Counted from the first letter of the stretch, positions 14,835 through 22,755 are shown. The stretch: DNA of 26,779 nucleotides from DASZYF01 sp035545535 (GCA_035545535.1 DASZYF010000210.1:1-26779), one strand, 5' to 3'. The notes: generated by a model from the sequence alone, not told the origin. Numbers and translations: made by a program.

Positions 14835-15728
14835 TCAGGCGAGGACCGCCTTGGAACCGTCCTCGGCGGTGCGCTCGACGGTGCTCCCGCGAGCGTCCTT
14901 CGCAGCATCGCCGGGCAGGACGATCGCCCGCCGATTGGCCAGTGGACGGGTCACCGCGCCTGCAACCAGCAGCAGGACACATCCGACGATGCCGTCCAGC
15001 CAGTAGTGGTTGGCGGTGACGAGCACGACGGTGATCGTCGCGGCCGGGTACAGCACCGCCAGGTAGCGCCAGCGCGACCTGAGCGCCATCACGAACGCCA
15101 CGGCGACGAGCACGGCCCAGGCGACGTGCAGGCTCGGCATCGCCGCGAGCTGGTTGGCGACACCGGACGTCGGATCGGGGCTGTACACCGAGGGGCCGAA
15201 GGTCTTCGCGGTGTCGACGCACCCGCACAGCGCGTTGAGCCGCGGTGGCGCGAGCGGGTAGAAGGTCTCGAGGACCAGGCCCAGGACGGTGGTCACCAGC
15301 AGCACGTCGCGGAGCCGGCCGTAGAGGGCGCGGTGCCGCACGAGCAGCCAGGCGAAGACGAGGAACGTCACTGCGAAGTGCAGGTTGGCGTAGTAGCCGT
15401 TCAGGAAGCGGACGAGGCCGTGGTGGTCGAGGAAGGGCCGCTGCAGGCCGGCCTCCGACGGCAGGTGCAGCCAGCGCTCGGCGTGCCACAGCTTGGCCGC
15501 GTGCCGCTCAGCACTGTCGAAGTCGCCCTCGGTGACGGCGCGCAGACCCTCGTAGAGCAGCGTCACGCCCCCGACCAGCGCGACCTGGGTCGTGATGTCG
15601 GCGACGCGGGACCCGCGCCAGACGAACCGCGTCCGAGGGGTCTTGGGGCTGACGGCGTCGGAGCGGTGAGCGCTCGCCCGGGGAGCGCCGTAGGCGGCGC
15701 TGAGCGTCTCGAACCCCGACACCGCCAC
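14835..15728 (-). CDS. PAP2-superfamily membrane phosphatase / phosphotransferase
   Basis: A 297-residue protein with about six hydrophobic helices (near 44-62, 113-131, 140-158, 200-217, 222-238, 246-261). It carries PAP2-type motifs: YPLAPPR (157-163), AAMPSLHVAW with the catalytic-type histidine at 201, and TANHYWLDGIVG with His241 and Asp245. This spacing resembles the Aur1/Ipt1-like branch, whose members act on lipid phosphates or transfer phosphoinositol groups. The exact substrate is unknown. It is on the same strand as, and lies between, rplO and secY, which are normally adjacent. The GTG at 15728 is the longest start; a GTG at 15722 is also possible. A 204-base leader with a promoter-like site and palindromes suggests separate regulation. 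Confidence 0.88.
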   Translation of the reverse strand: MAVSGFETLSAAYGAPRASAHRSDAVSPKTPRTRFVWRGSRVADITTQVALVGGVTLLYEGLRAVTEGDFDSAERHAAKLWHAERWLHLPSEAGLQRPFLDHHGLVRFLNGYYANLHFAVTFLVFAWLLVRHRALYGRLRDVLLVTTVLGLVLETFYPLAPPRLNALCGCVDTAKTFGPSVYSPDPTSGVANQLAAMPSLHVAWAVLVAVAFVMALRSRWRYLAVLYPAATITVVLVTANHYWLDGIVGCVLLLVAGAVTRPLANRRAIVLPGDAAKDARGSTVERTAEDGSKAVLA

Positions 15729-15768
15729 GTCCCGGCCAACCTCGCGCGCGCTGGAATGCTTCCCTGAT

Positions 15769-15797
15769 CCTGAGAGCTCTCAGGCGGACCTGAGAGC
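15769..15797. promoter_or_regulatory. Palindromic operator-like site before the PAP2 gene
   Basis: CCTGAGAGCTCTCAGG (15769-15784) is a perfect 16-base palindrome. After CGGA comes a third half-site, CCTGAGAGC (15789-15797). The last two copies also form a 9-bp stem with a 4-base loop. A further TGAGAGC is at 15871-15877, so the three same-strand copies begin at 15771, 15791 and 15871, spaced 20 and 80 bases. The cluster lies just downstream of a proposed -10 and about 40-70 bases before the PAP2 start. It looks like a repressor operator or an RNA attenuator. Confidence 0.55.
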
Positions 15798-15811
15798 CAG
15801 ATCCTTGAACC

Positions 15812-15817
15812 AGTCTA
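15812..15817 (-). promoter_or_regulatory. Possible PAP2-gene -10 element
   Basis: TAGACT on the minus strand fits TANNNT and lies about 85 bases before the PAP2 start, immediately upstream of the palindromic cluster. No consensus -35 is seen at 17-18 bases. Confidence 0.35.
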
Positions 15818-15882
15818 GGGAATCAGGACACCTCCCGGCCACCAACTATTTGTCGTGTCTTTGCTCAGCATGAGAGCAGTGA

Positions 15883-15894
15883 CCGACCGGTCGG
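15883..15894. repeat. 12-base palindrome in the rplO-PAP2 gap
   Basis: CCGACCGGTCGG is a perfect palindrome about 40 bases downstream of the rplO stop. It may mark the end of the spc transcript, but it lacks a T-run. Confidence 0.3.
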
Positions 15895-15932
15895 CGGCCG
15901 CGACGAGCGTGCGCAGCCGGTGGTGAACCCCC

Positions 15933-16412
15933 TCAGGCGAGGGTGGTGACGCTCCCGCCGGCGGCCTCGACCTTGGCGCGGGCCGACGCCGAGACCGCGT
16001 GGGCGGTCAGCTGGAACGCCTTGGTGATCTCGCCCTCGCCGAGCACCTTCACCGGCTCGCCCTTGCGGACGAGGCCCTTGGCCACGAGCTCGTCGACGCC
16101 GACCGCACCGCCGGCGGGGAACGCCAGCTCGATCTTGTCGATGTTCACGACCTGGAACTCGACGCGGTTGCGGTTGCGGAAGCCCTTGAGCTTGGGCAGG
16201 CGCATGTAGAGCGGCAGGTTGCCGCCCTCGAAGCCGGGACGGACCTGGTAGCGGGCCTTGGTGCCCTTGGTGCCACGACCGGCCGTCTTGCCCTTGCTGC
16301 CCTCACCGCGACCGACCCGGGTCTTCGCGGTGCGGGCGCCCGGGGCGGGACGCAGGTGGTGCGGCTTGAGGGTGCCCTCAGCCGGCCCTCGTGATGTGCC
16401 AGTGCGTGCCAT
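15933..16412 (-). CDS. rplO: Large-subunit ribosomal protein L15 (uL15)
   Basis: A 159-residue L15. Signatures are LKPHHLRPAPGARTAKTRVG, RGEGSKGKTAGRGTKGTKAR, FEGGNLPLYMRLPKLKGFRN and VKVLGEGEITKAFQLTAHAV. The ATG at 16412 is preferred; a TTG 12 bases earlier would abut the Shine-Dalgarno (GGAGG). It starts 4 bases after the rpmD stop. The N-terminus MARTGTSRGPAEG is slightly longer than usual. It is the last gene of the contiguous S10-spc ribosomal block before the PAP2 insertion. Confidence 0.97.
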   Translation of the reverse strand: MARTGTSRGPAEGTLKPHHLRPAPGARTAKTRVGRGEGSKGKTAGRGTKGTKARYQVRPGFEGGNLPLYMRLPKLKGFRNRNRVEFQVVNIDKIELAFPAGGAVGVDELVAKGLVRKGEPVKVLGEGEITKAFQLTAHAVSASARAKVEAAGGSVTTLA

Positions 16413-16416
16413 GTGA

Positions 16417-16599
16417 CTAATCAACCTCCTCGACGGACACGAGGTGCGTGACCGTCTGGACCATCCCGCGGATCTCGGGGCGGTCCTCCTTGACGACGGT
16501 GTCGTGCATGCGCTTGAGGCCCAGCGAGCGCAGCGTCTCGCGCTGGCTGTGGGTCCCGCCGATGCCCGACTTGACCTGGGTGACCTTGAGCCGGGGCAT
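16417..16599 (-). CDS. rpmD: Large-subunit ribosomal protein L30 (uL30)
   Basis: A 60-residue L30, a small single-domain 50S protein: MPRLKVTQVKSGIGGTHSQR then ETLRSLGLKRMHDTVVKEDR and PEIRGMVQTVTHLVSVEEVD. The ATG at 16599 overlaps the rpsE TGA by one base and has GGGAG six bases upstream; a GTG one codon earlier is less likely. rpsE-rpmD-rplO is the standard order. Confidence 0.97.
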   Translation of the reverse strand: MPRLKVTQVKSGIGGTHSQRETLRSLGLKRMHDTVVKEDRPEIRGMVQTVTHLVSVEEVD

Positions 16600-17246
16600 C
16601 ACGCGCTCCCGGCGGTGGCGGCAGCCGTCGCGTCATGGGCGGCGGCCGCCTGGGCGAGCGCGCGGGCGCGGAGCAGGCCGGCGGGGGCGACGTCCTCGAG
16701 CGGCAGACCGCGACGCGCGGCGACCTCCTCCGGACGCACGAGGCCCTTCAGCGCGGCGACGGTCGCGTGCACGATGTTGATCGGGTTGTCGGAGCCGAGC
16801 GACTTCGACAGCACGTCGTGGATGCCGGCGCACTCGAGCACGGCGCGCACCGGTCCGCCCGCGATGACACCGGTACCGGGGCTGGCCGGCTTGAGCAGCA
16901 CGACGCCCGCGGCCGCCTCGCCCTGGATGGGGTGCGGGATCGTGCCGCCGATGCGGGGCACGGCGAAGAACGCCTTCTTGGCCTCCTCGACGCCCTTCGC
17001 GATCGCGGCGGGCACCTCCTTGGCCTTGCCGTAGCCGACGCCGACGTTGCCGTCGCCGTCGCCGACGACGACGAGCGCGGTGAAGCTGAAGCGCCGACCG
17101 CCCTTCACGACCTTGGCGACGCGGTTGATCGCTACGACGCGCTCGACGTGGTTGGACGCGGGCGCGCCCTGGCCGTCGCGGCGACGCTCGCCGTCACGAC
17201 CGCGGCGCTCGCCGCCGGTGCCGCCCCTGCGCTGGGGTCCGGGCAT
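16599..17246 (-). CDS. rpsE: Small-subunit ribosomal protein S5 (uS5)
   Basis: A 215-residue S5, which helps decoding accuracy near the mRNA entry site. The N-terminal ~30 residues are an Arg/Gly-rich extension (RRGGTGGERRGRDGERRRDG). The double-stranded RNA-binding-like domain includes VVAINRVAKVVKGGRRFSFT, VGVGYGKAKEVPAAI and GGTIPHPIQGE. The C-terminal domain has LLKPASPGTGVIAGGPVRAV and GSDNPINIVHATVAAL. It ends in an Ala-rich tail (AAAAHDATAAATAGSA). The extensions make it longer than the E. coli protein but are usual in Actinobacteria. Confidence 0.98.
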   Translation of the reverse strand: MPGPQRRGGTGGERRGRDGERRRDGQGAPASNHVERVVAINRVAKVVKGGRRFSFTALVVVGDGDGNVGVGYGKAKEVPAAIAKGVEEAKKAFFAVPRIGGTIPHPIQGEAAAGVVLLKPASPGTGVIAGGPVRAVLECAGIHDVLSKSLGSDNPINIVHATVAALKGLVRPEEVAARRGLPLEDVAPAGLLRARALAQAAAAHDATAAATAGSA

Positions 17247-17276
17247 GGTTTCCTCTTTCCGTCTTGCGTCGTCGAA

Positions 17277-17687
17277 CTAGAACTCGAGCCCGCCGGCGCG
17301 CGCGGCGTCGGCGAGGGCCGCGATGCGGCCGTGGTAGCTGTTGCCGCTGCGGTCGAACACGACGGCGCTCACGCCCGCCGCCTTCGCGCGCTCGGCGATC
17401 GCGGTGCCGATGGCGCCCGCCTTCGCGGTCTTGTCACCGGTGCCGCCCTTGAGGGCCTTCTCGGCGGTCGACGCGCTGGCCAGCGTGTGGCCCTTGGCGT
17501 CGTCGACGATCTGCGCGGTGATGTGCCGCGCGGAGCGCGTCACGACGAGGCGCGGCCGCTCGGCGGTGCCGACGACCTTCTTGCGCACGCGCAGGTGACG
17601 GCGCGCGCGGGCGACGCGCCGCGCCTGCGACGCGTTCGCGGACTTCTTCCGCTTGTTGTGGACCAGCGATCCGGAACGAGTGCTCAT
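17277..17687 (-). CDS. rplR: Large-subunit ribosomal protein L18 (uL18)
   Basis: A 136-residue L18, one of the 5S rRNA-binding proteins. Signatures are RRHLRVRKKVVGTAERPRLV, TRSARHITAQIVDD, AGAIGTAIAERAKAAGVSAV and VFDRSGNSYHGRIAALADAA, ending RAGGLEF. A ~20-residue N-terminal basic extension is present. It lies 9 bases after rplF and 30 bases before rpsE. Confidence 0.98.
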   Translation of the reverse strand: MSTRSGSLVHNKRKKSANASQARRVARARRHLRVRKKVVGTAERPRLVVTRSARHITAQIVDDAKGHTLASASTAEKALKGGTGDKTAKAGAIGTAIAERAKAAGVSAVVFDRSGNSYHGRIAALADAARAGGLEF

Positions 17688-17696
17688 CGGGTTACC

Positions 17697-18233
17697 TCAC
17701 TTGCCCGTCTTGCCGGCCTTGCGGCGGATGACCTCGCCGGCGTACCGGACGCCCTTGCCCTTGTACGGGTCGGGCTTGCGGAGCTTGCGGATGTTGGCGG
17801 CGACCTCGCCGACGAGCTGCTTGTCGATGCCGCTCACCGAGAACTTGGTGGGCGACTCGACCGCGAACGTGATGCCGTCCGGGGCCTTCACGAGGACCGG
17901 GTGGCTGAAGCCGAGCGCGAACTCGAGGTCCGAGCCCTTGGCGGCCACGCGGTAGCCGGTGCCGACGATCTCGAGCTGCTTCTCATAGCCCGCGGTCACA
18001 CCGGTGACCATGTTGGCGACGAGGGTGCGCGAGAGGCCGTGCAGCGCCTTGCTGCGGCGCTCGTCGTCCGGACGCTTGATGAGGAGCTGGCCCTCACCCT
18101 GCTCGGCCGTGATCGGCTCGGCAAGGGTGTGCGACAGCGAGCCCTTGGGGCCCTTCACCGTGAGGTCGGGGCCACTGATGGTGATCTCGACGCCCGACGG
18201 GACGGGGACGGGGAGCTTTCCGATCCGAGACAT
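17697..18233 (-). CDS. rplF: Large-subunit ribosomal protein L6 (uL6)
   Basis: A 178-residue L6 near the factor-binding site of the 50S subunit. It starts MSRIGKLPVPVPSGVEITIS and has GPKGSLSH, TLVANMVTGVTAGYEKQLEI, VGTGYRVAAKG and the C-terminal signature PDPYKGKGVRYAGEVIRRKA ending GKTGK. It has two repeated alpha/beta domains of normal length. It follows rpsH by 9 bases and precedes rplR by 9. Confidence 0.98.
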   Translation of the reverse strand: MSRIGKLPVPVPSGVEITISGPDLTVKGPKGSLSHTLAEPITAEQGEGQLLIKRPDDERRSKALHGLSRTLVANMVTGVTAGYEKQLEIVGTGYRVAAKGSDLEFALGFSHPVLVKAPDGITFAVESPTKFSVSGIDKQLVGEVAANIRKLRKPDPYKGKGVRYAGEVIRRKAGKTGK

Positions 18234-18242
18234 GCCCTGCTC

Positions 18243-18680
18243 CTAGTAGACGTAGGCGAGGACTTCCCCACCCACGCCCTTCTTCTGCGCCTGACGGTCG
18301 GTCAGCAGACCGGTGGACGTCGAGATGATCGCGATGCCGAGCCCGCCGAGGACGCGCGGCAGGTTCCCCGCCTTCGCGTACACGCGCAGGCCGGGCTTGC
18401 TGATGCGGCGCACGCCGGCGAGCGAGCGCTCGCGGTTCGGCCCGTACTTCAGCGTGATCTCGAGCTCTTTGCCCGGACGCGGCTTGCCCACGCCGCCGTT
18501 GGGGGCGGGGGCGGGCGAGGCGTCACGCACGGTCCAGTCCTGGATGTAGCCCTCCTGCTTGAGGATCTCGGCGATGTGCGCCTTGATCGAGGAGGACGGC
18601 ATCACGACGGTGTCGTGGTACGCCGAGTTCGCGTTGCGGATGCGCGTGAGCATGTCCGCGATCGGGTCGGTCATCGTCAT
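18243..18680 (-). CDS. rpsH: Small-subunit ribosomal protein S8 (uS8)
   Basis: A 145-residue S8, a 16S rRNA central-domain binder. The N-terminus MTMTDPIADMLTRIRNANSA fixes the start at the ATG at 18680; an upstream in-frame extension to 18809 is non-homologous. The C-terminal signature ISTSTGLLTDRQAQKKGVGG is complete. A Pro/Ala/Gly-rich loop (ASPAPAPNGGVGKPRPG, about 76-92) is longer than in E. coli S8. The gap to rpsZ is 76 bases and has no further gene. Confidence 0.97.
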   Translation of the reverse strand: MTMTDPIADMLTRIRNANSAYHDTVVMPSSSIKAHIAEILKQEGYIQDWTVRDASPAPAPNGGVGKPRPGKELEITLKYGPNRERSLAGVRRISKPGLRVYAKAGNLPRVLGGLGIAIISTSTGLLTDRQAQKKGVGGEVLAYVY

Positions 18681-18756
18681 TGCGGTGGTTCCAATCTCCG
18701 ACGGTTTCCCCGGTGCCCTTGATGTGGCAGCCGAGGACCTGTCCGGTGGGTGGGGC

Positions 18757-18942
18757 TTACCAGGAAGACTTGGTGATGCCGGGCAGCTCGCCCGCGTGCG
18801 CCATCTCACGCAGGCAGACGCGGCACAGCCCGAACGCGCGGTACACCGAGCGCGGACGGCCGCAGCGCTGGCAGCGCGTGTACCCGCGGACCGCGAACTT
18901 CGGCTTGCGGGCCGCCTTGACCTTGAGTCCGGTCTTAGCCAT
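18757..18942 (-). CDS. rpsZ: Small-subunit ribosomal protein S14 type Z (uS14), zinc-binding
   Basis: A 61-residue short S14. Cys24, Cys27, Cys40 and Cys43 form the zinc site (RCQRCGRP...GLCRVCLREM). It starts MAKTGLKVKAARKPKFAVRG and ends GELPGITKSSW. This type-Z form sits in the spc block of Gram-positive bacteria, while a longer zinc-free paralogue, when present, is usually elsewhere. The ATG overlaps the rplE TGA by one base (TGATG). Confidence 0.98.
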   Translation of the reverse strand: MAKTGLKVKAARKPKFAVRGYTRCQRCGRPRSVYRAFGLCRVCLREMAHAGELPGITKSSW

Positions 18943-19505
18943 CAGCTCTCCTTGAAGGGGAAGCCGAGCAGCTTGAGCAGCGACCGGCCTTCCTCGTTGG
19001 TCGTGGCGGTGGTGACGATCGTGATGTCCATGCCGCGGACGCGGTCGATCCGGTCCTGGTCGATCTCGTGGAACACCGACTGCTCGGTGAGACCGAAGGT
19101 GTAGTTGCCCCGGCCGTCGAACTGGCGCGGTGAGAGGCCACGGAAGTCACGGATGCGCGGGAGCGCGACCGACAGCAGGCGGTCGAGGAACTCCCACATG
19201 CGGTCGCCGCGGAGCGTGACGAAGCAGCCGATGGCCATGCCCTCGCGCAGCTTGAACTGCGCGATGGACTTGCGGGCCTTCGCGACGGCCGGCTTCTGGC
19301 CGGTGATCGCGGTGAGGTCGCGGACCGCACCCTCGATCAGCTTCGAGTCCTTCGCGGCGTCGCCGACGCCCATGTTCACGACGATCTTGGTGACCGTCGG
19401 GATCTGCATGGGGTTGGTGTAGCCGTGCTGCTCCTTGAGCGCCGCGATGATCTCGTCGCGGTAGCGCTGCTGGAGACGCGGCAGCGTCCTGGTGGCGGTG
19501 GTCAT
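18942..19505 (-). CDS. rplE: Large-subunit ribosomal protein L5 (uL5)
   Basis: A 187-residue L5, which carries 5S rRNA and touches the P-site tRNA. Signatures are IPTVTKIVVNMGVGDAAKDS, LTAITGQKPAVAKARKSIA, FKLREGMAIGCFVTLRGDRM, FRGLSPRQFDGRGNYTFGL and SVFHEIDQDRIDRVRGMDI. Length is normal. It starts 4 bases after rplX and its stop overlaps the rpsZ start. Confidence 0.98.
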   Translation of the reverse strand: MTTATRTLPRLQQRYRDEIIAALKEQHGYTNPMQIPTVTKIVVNMGVGDAAKDSKLIEGAVRDLTAITGQKPAVAKARKSIAQFKLREGMAIGCFVTLRGDRMWEFLDRLLSVALPRIRDFRGLSPRQFDGRGNYTFGLTEQSVFHEIDQDRIDRVRGMDITIVTTATTNEEGRSLLKLLGFPFKES

Positions 19506-19509
19506 GCGG

Positions 19510-19881
19510 TCACAGCTCCGTCCCGGTGCGGCGGGAGATGCGGACCCGACGACCGTCCTCGGTGACCTTGTGCCCGATGCGGGTCGGCTTGTTGTCGCTC
19601 GGGTCGACGATCATCACGTTGCTCACGTGGATCGGCGCCTCCTGCGTCACGATGCCGCCCGACTGCGCTCCGCGCTGGGTCGTGGTCACCTTCGTGTGCT
19701 TCTTGATGCGGTTGACGCCCTCGACGAGGATGCGCTCCGTGTTCGGGTAGGCCTGGATGACCTTGCCGGTGACGCCCTTGTCCTTGCCGGTGATGACCTG
19801 GACGAGGTCGCCCTTCTTGATCTGCAGGGCCTTCGGCTGCCGCGGCGTGCGGCTGCGGTCGACGAGCTGCTTGACACCCAT
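19510..19881 (-). CDS. rplX: Large-subunit ribosomal protein L24 (uL24)
   Basis: A 123-residue L24, an assembly initiator of the 50S subunit with a KOW motif (IKKGDLVQVITGKDKGVTGK, about 21-40). RILVEGVNRIKKHTKVT and GGIVTQEAPIHVSNVMIVDP are family signatures. About 20 extra residues (MGVKQLVDRSRTPRQPKALQ) precede the normal start. The longer start at 19881 is supported by GGAGG 10 bases upstream, and no alternative start codon with a good site lies at the canonical position. Confidence 0.96.
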   Translation of the reverse strand: MGVKQLVDRSRTPRQPKALQIKKGDLVQVITGKDKGVTGKVIQAYPNTERILVEGVNRIKKHTKVTTTQRGAQSGGIVTQEAPIHVSNVMIVDPSDNKPTRIGHKVTEDGRRVRISRRTGTEL

Positions 19882-19883
19882 GG

Positions 19884-20252
19884 CTAGAGCACCTCCGGTG
19901 CCAGCGAGATGATCTTCATGAAGCGCTTGTCACGGAGCTCACGGCCGACCGGGCCGAAGATGCGCGTGCCGCGCGGGTCGCCACCGTCCTTGATGAGGAC
20001 GGCCGCGTTCTCGTCGAACTTGATGTAGCTGCCGTCCGGGCGGCGCTTCTCCTTGACCGTGCGGACGATGACCGCCTTGACGACCTCGCCCTTCTTCACA
20101 CCGGCGGCGGGGATGGCGTCCTTGACGGTGGCGACGATGATGTCGCCGATCGATGCGTAGCGGCGCCCGCTGCCCCCGAGAACGCGGATGCAGAGGATCT
20201 CCTTGGCACCCGTGTTGTCGGCGACGCGCAGCCGCGACTCCTGCTGGATCAT
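19884..20252 (-). CDS. rplN: Large-subunit ribosomal protein L14 (uL14)
   Basis: A 122-residue L14, which forms intersubunit bridges. It starts MIQQESRLRVADNTGAKEIL and has RRYASIGDIIVATVKDAIP, VKKGEVVKAVIVRTVKEKRR and GGDPRGTRIFGPVGRELRD, ending MKIISLAPEVL. Length is canonical. It starts 21 bases after rpsQ and ends 2 bases before rplX. Confidence 0.98.
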   Translation of the reverse strand: MIQQESRLRVADNTGAKEILCIRVLGGSGRRYASIGDIIVATVKDAIPAAGVKKGEVVKAVIVRTVKEKRRPDGSYIKFDENAAVLIKDGGDPRGTRIFGPVGRELRDKRFMKIISLAPEVL

Positions 20253-20273
20253 GTCGTTTCCCTACGCCTCGGC

Positions 20274-20558
20274 CTACTTGGCCTTCTCGATGACCGTCAC
20301 GAGACGCCACCGCTTCGTCGCCGACAGCGGGCGGGTCTCCATGATGAGCACGCGGTCGCCGATGCCGGCGGTCTCGAGCTCGTCGTGGGCCTTCAGCTTG
20401 TGGGTGCGGCGCAGCGTCTTGCCGTACTTGGCGTGACGGACGCGGTCCTCGACCTCGACGACGACGGTCTTGGACATCTTGTCGCTGACGACGAGGCCCT
20501 CACGGGTCTTGCGACGGCCGCGCGACTCGTCGTGGTGCAGCTGGATGGGGGTGGTCAT
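20274..20558 (-). CDS. rpsQ: Small-subunit ribosomal protein S17 (uS17)
   Basis: A 94-residue S17 with an OB fold binding 16S rRNA. Signatures are RKTREGLVVSDKMSKTVVVE, RVRHAKYGKTLRRTHKLKAH and GDRVLIMETRPLSATKRWRL. It has a ~12-residue N-terminal extension (MTTPIQLHHDES). Its ATG overlaps the rpmC TGA by one base, so rpmC-rpsQ translation is probably coupled. Confidence 0.98.
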   Translation of the reverse strand: MTTPIQLHHDESRGRRKTREGLVVSDKMSKTVVVEVEDRVRHAKYGKTLRRTHKLKAHDELETAGIGDRVLIMETRPLSATKRWRLVTVIEKAK

Positions 20559-20974
20559 CAGGACTCGTCCTCGCTCGTGCTGTCCGCGGCGTCGGTGGAC
20601 GCCTCGGGGGTCGCCTCGGCGGCCGGCGCCTCAGCCGCGGCCTCGGGGGCCTCCGCCTGCTCGGCCTTCTTCTCGGCGCGCGTCTTCTTCGCCGCGCTCT
20701 GGGACTTGGTGGCGGCCTCGAGCTCCTCGGTGGAGATCGAGACGTACTCGATGCCGAGCTCGCGCTCGCGCATCACCGTGTAGATGCGCGCGATGTTGCG
20801 ACGCACCGTGCGCAGGCGCGCGTTGTTGTCGAGCTGGCCCGTGGCGACCTGGAAGCGGAGGTTGAACAGCTCCTCCTTCGCCTCGCGCAGGCGCGTGACG
20901 AGCTCGGCGTCGGTGATGCCCCGCAGCTCGGCCGCGTCGCGGTTGGTGACGGTCGCACCTGATGTCACAGCCAT
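20558..20974 (-). CDS. rpmC: Large-subunit ribosomal protein L29 (uL29) with acidic tail
   Basis: The core at about residues 14-76 is a normal L29: AAELRGITDAELVTRLREAK, EELFNLRFQVATGQLDNNAR and LRTVRRNIARIYTVMRERE. L29 lies at the polypeptide exit tunnel. Residues 77-138 form a Lys/Ala then Ala/Glu/Ser-rich tail (APEAAAEAPAAEATPEASTD) that doubles the usual length. It is probably disordered. The gene is 3 bases after rplP, and its stop overlaps the rpsQ start. Confidence 0.96.
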   Translation of the reverse strand: MAVTSGATVTNRDAAELRGITDAELVTRLREAKEELFNLRFQVATGQLDNNARLRTVRRNIARIYTVMRERELGIEYVSISTEELEAATKSQSAAKKTRAEKKAEQAEAPEAAAEAPAAEATPEASTDAADSTSEDES

Positions 20975-20977
20975 GGG

Positions 20978-21388
20978 TCAGTCCTCCCGCCGCACGAAGC
21001 GGCACTTCATCGGGAGCTTGTGCATCGCGCGGCGCATGGCTTCGGCCGCGACCGGCTCGGGCACGCCCGAGAGCTCGAACATGATGCGGCCCGGGTGCAC
21101 GTTGGCGATCCACCACTCGGGCGAGCCCTTGCCGGAACCCATGCGGGTCTCGGCGGGCTTCTTGGTGAGCGGGCGGTCCGGGTAGATGTTGATCCAGACC
21201 TTGCCGCCACGCTTGATGTGGCGGGTCATCGCGATACGCGCCGACTCGATCTGGCGGTTCGTGACGTAGGCCGGGGTCAGCGCCTGGATGCCGTACTCAC
21301 CGAAGGCGAGCGAGGTGCCGCCCTTCGAGGCGCCCCGTCGCGCAGGGTGGTGCTGCTTGCGGTGCTTGACCTTGCGTGGGATGAGCAT
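20978..21388 (-). CDS. rplP: Large-subunit ribosomal protein L16 (uL16)
   Basis: A 136-residue L16 near the A-site tRNA and peptidyl-transferase centre. It starts MLIPRKVKHRKQHHPARRGA and has TSLAFGEYGIQALTPAYVTN, GSGKGSPEWWIANVHPGR and AMHKLPMKCRFVRRED. The ATG at 21388 is 5 bases after the rpsC stop; GAGGG in the end of rpsC serves as ribosome-binding site. A longer frame running to 21868 is an rpsC-overlapping shadow and is not used. Confidence 0.98.
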   Translation of the reverse strand: MLIPRKVKHRKQHHPARRGASKGGTSLAFGEYGIQALTPAYVTNRQIESARIAMTRHIKRGGKVWINIYPDRPLTKKPAETRMGSGKGSPEWWIANVHPGRIMFELSGVPEPVAAEAMRRAMHKLPMKCRFVRRED

Positions 21389-21393
21389 GTCGA

Positions 21394-22323
<930 letters not shown>

Positions 22324-22324
22324 G

Positions 22325-22696
22325 TCAGCGGGTCCCTTCCTCGCGCGGTCGTGCCTGGACGACGACCGTGATGTGGCTGGTGCGCTTGCGGATGCGGTAC
22401 GCGCGGCCCTGGGCGCGCGGACGGAACCGCTTGAGCGTCGGACCTTCGTCGACGAAGGCCTCGCTCACCCACAGCGTGCTCGGGTCGAGCTGGTTGTTGT
22501 TGGTGGCGTTCGCCGCGGCGGAGGCGACGACCTTGTAGACGTCTTCGCTCGCCGCCTGGGGCGCGAACTTGAGCGTCGTCAGCGCCTCGTTGACCGGCAG
22601 GCCGCGCACGAGGTCGACGACGCGACGCGCCTTCATCGGCGTCACGCGCACGAAGCGCGCGGTGGCCCGCGCGCTCGTCGGCAGCGGTGTCGTCAT
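22325..22696 (-). CDS. rplV: Large-subunit ribosomal protein L22 (uL22)
   Basis: A 123-residue L22, whose long beta-hairpin lines the exit tunnel. Signatures are RATARFVRVTPMKARRVVDL, VRGLPVNEALTTLKFAPQAA, SAAANATNNNQLDPSTLWV and the hairpin end KRFRPRAQGRAYRIRKRTSH. Length is normal. It is followed by rpsC after a single base, and preceded by a 59-base gap from rpsS that holds a short tandem repeat. Confidence 0.98.
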   Translation of the reverse strand: MTTPLPTSARATARFVRVTPMKARRVVDLVRGLPVNEALTTLKFAPQAASEDVYKVVASAAANATNNNQLDPSTLWVSEAFVDEGPTLKRFRPRAQGRAYRIRKRTSHITVVVQARPREEGTR

Positions 22697-22723
22697 GTCA
22701 GGTCCCTACTTCTTCTCTGGCGT

Positions 22724-22753
22724 TCTCGTGTGCGGGTGTCTCGTGTGCGGGTG
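22724..22753. repeat. Two-unit 15-base tandem repeat in the rpsS-rplV gap
   Basis: TCTCGTGTGCGGGTG occurs twice head-to-tail with no mismatch, filling half of the gap between rpsS and rplV. It may be a replication-slippage duplication; no coding or regulatory role is evident. Confidence 0.8.
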
Positions 22754-22755
22754 CG

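Noticed and set aside
15729..15932. Insertion-element scar around the PAP2 gene
   Set aside because: No terminal inverted repeats, target-site duplication or transposase remnant were seen; the palindromes look regulatory.
22724..22753. Possible CRISPR-like repeat
   Set aside because: Only two directly adjacent 15-base units with no spacers, so it is a simple tandem duplication.
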